A stretch of DNA of 64,000 bases from Peterkaempfera sp044755465 (GTDB lineage: Bacteria > Actinomycetota > Actinomycetes > Streptomycetales > Streptomycetaceae): the NCBI RefSeq assembly GCF_044755465.1, contig NZ_JBIVRB010000022.1, forward strand, positions 1 through 64,000, given 5' to 3'. The notes beneath the pieces were generated by a model. It did not search any database. It was not told the origin of the DNA and saw only the letters and a program-made list of their open reading frames with translations. The translations under genes were made by a program, and so were the position numbers. Below are positions 57,616-64,000 of the stretch, in pieces. Each line of letters opens with the position of its first letter. Position 1 is the stretch's first letter.

Positions 57616-58677
57616 TCAGAAGTGGTCCACGTCGATGACGGCCTGGGCGAAGGCCGTGGGTGCCTCCTGCGGCACGTTGTGCCCGATGCCGGGCAGGGTG
57701 CGGTGGTCGTACGCGCCGGTGAACCGGTCCCGGTACGAGGAGCCGTTGCCCGGCGCCGTGAAGGGGTCGCGCTCGGCGTCCAGGGTGATGGTGGGCACCG
57801 TGATGGCCGGTCGGGCGGCGAGTCGCTTCTCCAGGGCGTCGTAGCGGCGCTCGCCGGCGGCGAGGCTCAGCCGCCAGCGGTAGTTGTGGATCACGATGGC
57901 GACGTAGTCGGGGTTGTCGAAGGCTCGGGCGGTGCGCTCGAAGGTGGCATCGCTGAACTGCCAGGTCGGGGAGACGGTGCTCCAGACGAGCCGGGCCAGG
58001 TCGTGCCGCTTCGTCCGGTCCTCCATGGCGAGCCGGCCCCGCTCCGTGGCGAAGTAGTACTGGTACCACCAGGCGTATTCGGCCTGCGGCGCCAGCGGCT
58101 GGAGGTTGGCCGCCAGATTGGTGACGAGGTAGCCGCTCACCGACACCAGGGCCTTGCAGCGCTCGGGCCGGAGGGCCGCGATGATGTCGGCGGTGCGTGA
58201 GCCCCAGTCGAAGCCGGCGAGCACGGCCTTCTCGATCTTGAGGGCGTCCAGCAGGGCGATGATGTCCAGGGCGATCACCGACTGCTGGGCGTTCCGGAAC
58301 GTCCGGGAGGAGAGGAAGCGGGTCGTGCCGTGCCCCCGGAGGTAGGGGACGATCACCCGGTAGCCCTGCGCCGCCAGCAGGGGAGCGACATCGACATAGC
58401 TGTGGATGTCGTAGGGCCAGCCGTGCAGGCAGATGACGACGGGGCCGTGGGCGGGTCCCGCTTCGGCGTAGCCGACATCGAGCAGACCGGCCTTGACCTG
58501 CTTCAGCGAGGCGAACGAGGTGTGCCTGCCGGGGTGGGCCGTGGGCGCGATCGGCGTCCCGGCCCCGCTTCGAGGGGCGGCGGAGGCGGTGGGGAGCCCC
58601 TGGGTGCCGGTCAGCGAAGTGGCGGCCGCGCCCGCGCCCAGCCCCAGGGCCTTGCCGAAGGTACGCCTGCTGATCAT
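57616..58677 (-). CDS. Tat-exported epoxide-hydrolase-like alpha/beta hydrolase
   Basis: The 353-residue protein has a twin-arginine signal (SRRTFGKALGLGAGAAATSL) with cleavage near ASA-AP. The fold shows the oxyanion motif CLHGWPYDIHSY, a nucleophile elbow GFDWGSR in which Asp takes the serine position (as in epoxide hydrolases and haloalkane dehalogenases), and a late histidine in PGIGHNVPQEAP. Start ATG 58677 has GGAGG upstream. A near-perfect dyad shared with ohr and the CGNR gene lies 115 bp upstream. A role in handling reactive or lipophilic compounds outside the membrane is inferred. The substrate is unknown. Confidence 0.9.
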   Translation of the reverse strand: MISRRTFGKALGLGAGAAATSLTGTQGLPTASAAPRSGAGTPIAPTAHPGRHTSFASLKQVKAGLLDVGYAEAGPAHGPVVICLHGWPYDIHSYVDVAPLLAAQGYRVIVPYLRGHGTTRFLSSRTFRNAQQSVIALDIIALLDALKIEKAVLAGFDWGSRTADIIAALRPERCKALVSVSGYLVTNLAANLQPLAPQAEYAWWYQYYFATERGRLAMEDRTKRHDLARLVWSTVSPTWQFSDATFERTARAFDNPDYVAIVIHNYRWRLSLAAGERRYDALEKRLAARPAITVPTITLDAERDPFTAPGNGSSYRDRFTGAYDHRTLPGIGHNVPQEAPTAFAQAVIDVDHF

Positions 58678-58791
58678 GGGAATCCCTCCGTGCGTTTCGA
58701 GGTGCCGATCTGCGTGTCCCGGGCGAGCTGAACCAAACATGCGTTCGCTCGGGCGGCGCGGTCTGCCTGCGAAACGACTGTTGCACAGGGC

Positions 58792-58816
58792 TCGTCACCT
58801 ATCAAGCAGGTGACGA
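58792..58816. promoter_or_regulatory. Putative CGNR-regulon operator upstream of the hydrolase gene
   Basis: TCGTCACCT-ATCAAGC-AGGTGACGA has perfect nine-base arms. It overlaps the stop codon region of the upstream esterase gene, so the hydrolase promoter lies inside or at the end of that gene. Confidence 0.8.
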
Positions 58817-59796
58817 ATCGCGGGGGGTTTCGCCGGGGCGGTACGGGCGGGGTGAGGCGCCGAGTACGCGCAGTGCCCGGCTCGTCGGCGCCGCGCCCCG
58901 CAGCGGTCGAGCGCCCGCCCGACGGCGCGAGCCATGGCCTGCTCGCCCGCCGCGTTCGGGTGGGCGGGGGCCGCCGGGGTCTCGGGAGCGAGCGTCTCGA
59001 TCCAGCGTCGGCCGCTGGGCTGACACATGTCGTGCCCGATGCTCGGGGCGTAGGTGTCGACGTACACGGCGCCATGCCGACGGGCCTCGGTCCGAAGCAT
59101 GGCGTTGAGCTTCTTCTCGGTGTCGCGCAGATAGGCGAAGTCACCGGCTGCGAACGGCACTGCGGCGCTGGTGCACCCGACGCCGTCCTCCGGGAAGAGG
59201 TCGGGATAGCCGACGACCGCGATCCGCGCGTGCGGCGCCCGCTGCCGGATTCCCCGAAGCGCCTGGGCGATCTTCGGTCCGGTCTGCGCTATCCGCTGCG
59301 CCAACTGGTCGGTGCCGCCAGTGGTGAAGTGGGTGCGGCAGGGCGACCCGGCGGGGTCGCCGGCGGTCAGTCCGGCGCAGGTGGCGATGTCGGAGCTGAA
59401 GCCGATGTCATTGCCGCCGATGGTGAGGGTGACCAGCCGGGTGCCGCGCGTGAGGGCGTCTAACTGGGCCGGGGCGGTGCCCTGCGCTGCGGTGAGCTGC
59501 GCGGTCGTCGCGCCGGCGCAGCTCACATCGGTGAGCCGGGCGTGCTTGGCGGCGGCCAGGAGCGAGGGGTAGTTGCCGCTCGACCGCTGGCAGTCGGCGT
59601 CCGTCTGCTGGGGGACGGCTGGGGCGGACGCGTAGGAGTCGCCGAGTGCGACGTACCCGGTGGCGCCGTGGTGGGCGGGCCGGGCCTCGGCCTGCACCGC
59701 TCCCAGTCCCGTCGTCAGACTCAGGGCGCCACCGAGCAGGGCGGCACCGAGGGCGGTCCTACGACGGACGGAAGGCCGGACATCTGTTTGCTTCAT
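58795..59796 (-). CDS. Secreted SGNH-family esterase/lipase
   Basis: The 333-residue protein has a signal peptide (RRRTALGAALLGGALSLTTGLGAVQA) and the SGNH blocks: GDSYASA (catalytic Ser), TIGGNDIGF, and a C-terminal DxxH-type HPNAAGEQAMA. It resembles the Streptomyces SGNH lipases with three disulfides; the paired cysteines are present. Start ATG 59796 has AAGGGA nearby, and longer frames lack it. After the natural end (GRALDRC) there is a basic, Pro/Ala-rich extension of about 33 residues that overlaps the hydrolase operator, perhaps a recent stop-codon shift. Confidence 0.92.
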   Translation of the reverse strand: MKQTDVRPSVRRRTALGAALLGGALSLTTGLGAVQAEARPAHHGATGYVALGDSYASAPAVPQQTDADCQRSSGNYPSLLAAAKHARLTDVSCAGATTAQLTAAQGTAPAQLDALTRGTRLVTLTIGGNDIGFSSDIATCAGLTAGDPAGSPCRTHFTTGGTDQLAQRIAQTGPKIAQALRGIRQRAPHARIAVVGYPDLFPEDGVGCTSAAVPFAAGDFAYLRDTEKKLNAMLRTEARRHGAVYVDTYAPSIGHDMCQPSGRRWIETLAPETPAAPAHPNAAGEQAMARAVGRALDRCGARRRRAGHCAYSAPHPARTAPAKPPAIRHLLDR

Positions 59797-60006
59797 CCTG
59801 ATCCCTTCGTGGTGTCTCCGGCCGGACCGCACCGTCCACATCTGCATCGCACCGGTGAGAGAGGCAGGGCGGGTCCGGCCGCCGGAGCCTCCGATCATGG
59901 CAGCTCCCACCGCCCACCCGGCACGCCGGGGCAGCCGTGCCAGGGCATCAAGTCCCCTACGACGACGTGGAGTTGAGCGGAGGAGCCGGTCGGCCACCGC
60001 CCGGGA

Positions 60007-60034
60007 CCGGTCCGGGGGCCCGCTCCCGGACCGG
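60007..60034. terminator. Perfect 10-bp hairpin after the AfsR-like gene
   Basis: CCGGTCCGGG (60007-60016) pairs exactly with 60025-60034 around an eight-base loop, seven bases beyond the stop of the minus-strand regulator gene. Confidence 0.75.
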
Positions 60035-60040
60035 AGCGGC

Positions 60041-62173
60041 TCAGCCGAAGCTGCAGACCTCGGCGGGACCGACGACCAGCTCGGTGAGGTCCCGGCTGAG
60101 GTCGTCCATGCCGCAGCGGGCAGCCTGGACGATCACGGAGATCAGCGCGCCTCGCTCTGCCTCGAACCAGTTGGAGGGCGACGCCGTCAGCTTGTCCATA
60201 CGAGCGGTGTTCAGCGGACGGCGAGGCGCCATGGCGCCGAAGAGCGCGGGGTGGTCACCGGCCCCCTGCCGGCGCGCGTACCCGGCGATGGCGAGCCAGC
60301 CTTCGAAGGCCCTGCGCAGGGCCTCCCGCTGCTCCAGGGGGCTGTCCGCTCCCTCCTCCCGCGCGAGTTCCCGCGCGTAGAGCCTCAGCAGGTCCCGGAA
60401 CCCGTACCGTGGCTCGCCGGTGGCGTCGAACCCCACCGTCCGTAGGAGCTGGGCGTCGGCCAAGTGCTCCATCAGCCGCTCGGCCTGGTGGATGTCCGTG
60501 CCCAGCAGGGCCGCGCCCACCCAGCTGGTGAAGTCCGGAGCGTCCAGCAGCGCGAGCCGGCGGTACAGCAGGGCGGCGTCCGGCAGGAGCGAGCGGTAGC
60601 TCAGCGCGAAACTCGACCGCACCTGCGACTCGCCCGAGCCCAGCTCGTCGAGCCGCCGCCCTTCGTCGGCCAGCCGGGACGCCAGGTATCCGACGGGCCA
60701 GTGCGGCTTGGCCACCAGCCGGGCCGCGGCGATCTGCACGGCCAGGGGCAACCGGTCGCACAGTTCGACCAGCCGCTCGGCGTCCGCCCCGGCGGCGTTC
60801 ACCCGGTCCTCACCGATGACCCGGGCAAGCAGCTCGGTCGCTTCCCGCCGGTGCAGCACGTCCAGCGGGACCCGGACCGCGCCGTGCCTGACCACCAGCT
60901 CCGGCAACTGGCTGCGGCTGGTGACCAGCACGCAGCAGCGGGAGCTGCCGGGAATGAGCGAGCGGATCTGGTCGAACGACCGGACGTTGTCCAGGACGAT
61001 CAGCACTCTGCGGTCCGCGAGCAGACTGCGGTACAGCGCGACGCGTCCCGGTGTCTCGGCGGGGGCCTCGGCAGCGGGAACGCCGAGGGACCGCAGGAAG
61101 CGACCGAGCACCGCGTCTGCCGTGGCGGGCTCATCGGCCTGGGCGTGGCCCCACAGGTCGGCGAAGAGCAGGCCGTCGGGGAACCGGTCGGCGACCCGGT
61201 GGGCCCAGTGCACGGCCAGCGCGGTCTTGCCCGCCCCCGCGCTCCCGGTGATCAGGCCGGCGCTGCGCCGGCAGCCGCCGTCACGGTCGACCAGGGCGTC
61301 TAGCCTGGCGAGCTGCGCGCTCCTGCCGACGAAGGCCGGGACGTCCGCCGGCAGTTCCAGAGGCGTCCCCCGCTCCGCCTCGCCGCGCTGGTGCGGGACG
61401 GCGGCCGGAGCGGCCAGCCGGGGGTCGCCCCGCAGGATCGCATCGTGCAGGTCCGTCAGTTCGGCACCCGGTTCGAGCCCGAGTCCCTCGATGAACTGCG
61501 CCCGGCCCTGCCGGAAGATCTCCATGGCCTCCGCCCGGCGCCCGGCACGGTAGAGGGCGAGCATCAGGGCGTGGCGGGACCGCTCGCGCAGCGGGTGGTC
61601 ACGGACCATACCGACCAGCCCCGGTATGAGGTCCCGGTGGTGGCCGAGCTCCAGCTGGGCGGCGACGTAACCGTCGTAACCGGCCAGCCTGAGCTCCTCC
61701 AGGCGGGCCACCTCGTCCTCCACCAGCGGACCGCCGACACCGGCCAGCGCCGGCCCCCGCCACAGCTCCAGCGCCCGTCCGTACAGCGGTGCCGCCTCGG
61801 CGGTCCGGTGCTCCTTGGCCGCCTGCTGCGCCTGGGTGATGAGGCGTTCGAATTCGACCGAGTCCACGAAGTGCTTTTCCGGGGCGATCAGATAACCCGG
61901 ATGTGCCGTGACGATGACCTCGTCGCCGTGGCCTTCGGCCTTGAATCTCTTCCGCAGCGCGGCGACGCAGATCGCCACTTGCGTACGTGCGGTGGTCGGC
62001 GGCCGGCCGTTCCAGACCGCCCCCACCAGGGTATCGGTCGAGACAATACGTCCCTGATTAAGCAGCAGAAGTGCGAGTATGGTGCGCTGCCGAGCCCCGC
62101 CGATTGCTATTCTCTGGTTTTCCTTCACCACCTCTAATGGACCCAGGACCTGGAACCTGAGCTGGTCTCCCAC
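60041..62173 (-). CDS. AfsR-like SARP regulator with NB-ARC domain
   Basis: The 710-residue regulator has an OmpR-like winged helix (about 1-95, QLRFQVLGPLEVV, RQRTILALLLLNQGRIV), a bacterial transcriptional activation domain (about 100-250), and an NB-ARC NTPase (about 275-560, Walker A GSAGAGKT, VLIVLDN Walker B). The C-terminal region is short, so the TPR part of full AfsR is mostly missing. Start GTG 62173 has GGGGAG six bases upstream. An ATG ten codons earlier is possible. No biosynthetic genes adjoin it on either side, so it is either a global regulator or controls genes outside the window. Confidence 0.92.
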   Translation of the reverse strand: MGDQLRFQVLGPLEVVKENQRIAIGGARQRTILALLLLNQGRIVSTDTLVGAVWNGRPPTTARTQVAICVAALRKRFKAEGHGDEVIVTAHPGYLIAPEKHFVDSVEFERLITQAQQAAKEHRTAEAAPLYGRALELWRGPALAGVGGPLVEDEVARLEELRLAGYDGYVAAQLELGHHRDLIPGLVGMVRDHPLRERSRHALMLALYRAGRRAEAMEIFRQGRAQFIEGLGLEPGAELTDLHDAILRGDPRLAAPAAVPHQRGEAERGTPLELPADVPAFVGRSAQLARLDALVDRDGGCRRSAGLITGSAGAGKTALAVHWAHRVADRFPDGLLFADLWGHAQADEPATADAVLGRFLRSLGVPAAEAPAETPGRVALYRSLLADRRVLIVLDNVRSFDQIRSLIPGSSRCCVLVTSRSQLPELVVRHGAVRVPLDVLHRREATELLARVIGEDRVNAAGADAERLVELCDRLPLAVQIAAARLVAKPHWPVGYLASRLADEGRRLDELGSGESQVRSSFALSYRSLLPDAALLYRRLALLDAPDFTSWVGAALLGTDIHQAERLMEHLADAQLLRTVGFDATGEPRYGFRDLLRLYARELAREEGADSPLEQREALRRAFEGWLAIAGYARRQGAGDHPALFGAMAPRRPLNTARMDKLTASPSNWFEAERGALISVIVQAARCGMDDLSRDLTELVVGPAEVCSFG

Positions 62174-62780
62174 TACTTTCTCCCCGTGCTTTACAAGCAT
62201 TGAATCGAATGTGTGGGGAGTCACCGTGTTCGGCAGGCTGGGCCCGATGGTGCTACAGGAAAAAGGCAGGCACAGGGAAGTTCTTCCCACGCCTGACCAG
62301 GGCCGATGTCTCCAGCTTGTCGAGCTGCGCCCCACCGGAAAACAATCTGTCTCTTCGGGCGTCCGGGTCTGCTGTGACCTCACCGGATCGCCCTCGGGAA
62401 GTCCGCACGATTGACGTCGGAAGGCATTTTACGAGGCTGTGGAGCCATGCATTCTATGGAGCAACTCTGACCTCCCCCGTGAGCTCAGTATCGCATCGGT
62501 ATCCCCAACGTTATGTGAGCGGACCATCTGCGTCAAGCTTGCCCGATGGCCGGTGGATAGCCCGGCGGCGGCCCCGAAAACCGGGCGAAGCGGCCGTCGC
62601 GGACCGGCCGTGCCCGGGGAGCCGCAGGCCGCTGAGTTGCTTGGCTGCAACCGCCGGGTAACGCGGCCTGACCAGGCGTCAGACGCTCTCTCCGGCCGGA
62701 GCGGCGGCGGGTGAAAATCACGGTTCGGTCGGCTGAACCGGGAGTTGCGCGGCGGTGGCGCCGCGGCGGCGAGGGGTGGC
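62174..62780. other. Intergenic stretch without a supported gene
   Basis: About 600 bp lie between the AfsR-like start and the end of the GPP34 gene. The base composition is less GC-biased than elsewhere, as expected for promoter DNA. I find no convincing frame, repeat or RNA gene. A TTGACG hexamer near 62412 on the plus strand has no gene behind it. Confidence 0.45.
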
Positions 62781-63413
62781 TCAGGAGTGGGCGCGGACGG
62801 TGGCCATGGTCGGGCGGAGGCTGCGGATCGCCTGCTCCAGGCCGGGCGTCAGCTCCCTGAGCCGGCCGACGATGGCGTCGACCCGGGCCCGGTGGCCGCT
62901 GTCCCGACAGGACGCGATCGGGCCGATCTCGCCCACGGCGGCCAGGGCCACCAGCGCGGCGTCGTCCAGGGGCACCCGGTCGGTCGGGTCGCTGCCCCGC
63001 AGTACGGCGGCGGCGTGCTCCTGGAGCGCCCGGACCACAGCCAGATCCGACATCACCACGTGCCGGCTGGGGGCGACCAGGGTCCTGCGCTCCTCGACCG
63101 TCAGCAGGCCGCACGAGGCGAGCCGGTCCTCGACCGCGGCCAGCGTCCGGGGGCGGTCCCACCGGATGAGGTGCTGCCAGCCGGCCCCGGGGCGGCGGGT
63201 CTGGGCCAGCACCTGGTCCAGCACCGGATCTCCGGTGGGAGCGGACCCGGTCACCCGGGCGGCGCCGTCGCGTTCCACGATGCGCCCGCGCAGCGCCAGC
63301 TCCGTGACGGCGGCGGCCCGGACCAGGCAGCCGACCCGGCTGCGGTTGAAGGGTCCGTGCACGGCCGAGTCGTAGGCGAGCAGATACATCCGGTAGGGCA
63401 GCGCGGTAGTCAT
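62781..63413 (-). CDS. GPP34-family protein (GOLPH3-like)
   Basis: The 210-residue protein has the GPP34/GOLPH3 pattern: LPYRMYLLAYDSAVHGPFNRSRVGCLVRAAAVTELALRGRI at the N-terminus and a helical remainder (DPVLDQVLAQ, LLTVEERRTL). In eukaryotes the family binds PI4P. In actinomycetes many paralogues exist and their role is unclear. Start ATG 63413; a GTG two codons earlier is possible. The ribosome site is weak. It stands alone. Confidence 0.85.
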   Translation of the reverse strand: MTTALPYRMYLLAYDSAVHGPFNRSRVGCLVRAAAVTELALRGRIVERDGAARVTGSAPTGDPVLDQVLAQTRRPGAGWQHLIRWDRPRTLAAVEDRLASCGLLTVEERRTLVAPSRHVVMSDLAVVRALQEHAAAVLRGSDPTDRVPLDDAALVALAAVGEIGPIASCRDSGHRARVDAIVGRLRELTPGLEQAIRSLRPTMATVRAHS

Positions 63414-63596
63414 TTCCACAAGGTTACGGTCCGGCCGCGCGGCGCTGATCGGTCTGGAGGACGGACCGGCACTGAACCGAAAGGATGACGGTCGGCCCCA
63501 CCGGTCCTCAGGGAGGTCGGGCCGGCTCCTCCTTGCAGACGAGAGCAGGACGGCGCATATCGACTCTGTATAGGCGGCGGCGGTCTACTGGCGCGC

Positions 63597-63854
63597 ATGA
63601 CACCACTGCCGCAGACCGCCGGCCTGTCGTGGGCCACCGTTCACGGGCTGGTCAAGGGCCCTGGCGGAGCCGCAGGGGCCGCCGCCCTTGACGGGACGGG
63701 GCCGATGTCGCGGCTCGGCAGTGCGCCAGGTGTGCCGGGTGTGCCCACGGTGCTCGGTGTGCCCACAGTGCCTGGTGTGCCCGGCGCGGACCGTGCCGGG
63801 AAGTCCGCGCCGACGGTCGCCACCGTGGCCGAGGTCCGCCGGGCGGCCCGATGA
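63597..63854 (+). CDS. Small protein with GVP repeats, function unknown
   Basis: The 85-residue frame includes a GVP/TV repeat (PGVPGVPTVLGVPTVPGVPG) and a basic end. Its TGA overlaps the ATG of the next gene by four bases, which is the main reason to accept it. No family is recognised and the ribosome site is not clear. Confidence 0.4.
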   Translation: MTPLPQTAGLSWATVHGLVKGPGGAAGAAALDGTGPMSRLGSAPGVPGVPTVLGVPTVPGVPGADRAGKSAPTVATVAEVRRAAR

Positions 63855-64000
63855 CCGGCCCCGGCGAGAGCGCCGCCGCCGTGGACGGGGGACCTGCTGC
63901 GGCCGCGTCGCCGGTCTCGGCCGAGGGGGTCTACGCGGCGCTGGCCGACTTCATCGGCGAGGAGGACTTCGTCTGCCTGGGCGCCCGTGCCGCGCTGCGC
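63851..64000 (+). CDS. N-terminal fragment, possibly YqcI/YcgG-family heme oxygenase-like protein
   Basis: ATG 63851 overlaps the preceding stop, and the frame remains open to the window end (50 codons). After a low-complexity Ala/Gly start, the segment VYAALADFIGEEDFVCLGARAALR resembles the beginning of YqcI/YcgG-family proteins, whose characterised member GntA is a heme-dependent N-hydroxylase. With only about 25 informative residues this is tentative. Confidence 0.45.
   Translation, partial: MTGPGESAAAVDGGPAAAASPVSAEGVYAALADFIGEEDFVCLGARAALR

Overview
The window is very GC-rich actinomycete DNA, almost certainly Streptomyces. The evidence is the codon bias, GGAGG/GAGG ribosome sites, many GTG starts, SARP and LAL regulators, and a cellulose-active-type lytic polysaccharide monooxygenase. 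About 46 kb at the left is one specialised-metabolite cluster. The right 18 kb is ordinary but regulator-rich chromosome.

Positions 1-46506 form an abyssomicin-type spirotetronate polyketide cluster, cut by the left edge. Two type I PKS genes lie on the minus strand. The larger (1982-20716) has a KSQ loading module and three KS-AT-DH-KR-ACP modules, all with malonyl-type ATs, and so should make an acetyl-primed conjugated triene. The edge-truncated partner (1-1920) opens with a docking helix, a KS and the beginning of a methylmalonyl-like AT. Upstream in the same direction lie an HSL-type esterase, a 3Fe-4S ferredoxin, a P450, a membrane acyltransferase, a four-gene oligopeptide-type ABC transporter, a luciferase-like flavin oxygenase and an MFS exporter. 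A TetR repressor is divergent from the exporter, with a perfect operator between them. The tetronate set (KAS III, FkbH-like glyceryl transferase, ACP, E2-like acetyltransferase, eliminating alpha/beta hydrolase) follows, preceded by an AbyU-type Diels-Alderase. An RHS/YD-repeat protein sits at the head of that operon. A LAL/LuxR activator, a type II thioesterase, a SARP and a small DUF6059-like protein close the cluster.

Positions 46628-51460 hold a polysaccharide-directed island. One gene encodes a secreted four-part protein: a CdtB/DNase I-like nuclease, two ricin-type beta-trefoils and a GH18 chitinase. The convergent gene is an AA10-CBM2 LPMO with a perfect CebR operator upstream. Three perfect hairpins separate the two genes.

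Positions 52286-59796 look like a small stress and detoxification locus: a coiled-coil/winged-helix protein, an Ohr peroxidase, an ECF sigma factor, an ABATE/CGNR zinc-finger regulator, an ABC-F protein with a nine-residue leader peptide, a 64-residue unknown protein, a Tat-exported epoxide-hydrolase-like enzyme and a secreted SGNH esterase. Six copies of the dyad GTCACC-N9-GGTGAC, found upstream of ohr, the CGNR gene, the 64-residue gene and the hydrolase, suggest an undescribed CGNR regulon.

The right end carries an AfsR-like SARP/NB-ARC regulator, a GPP34-family protein, and two plus-strand genes, the last cut by the window edge.
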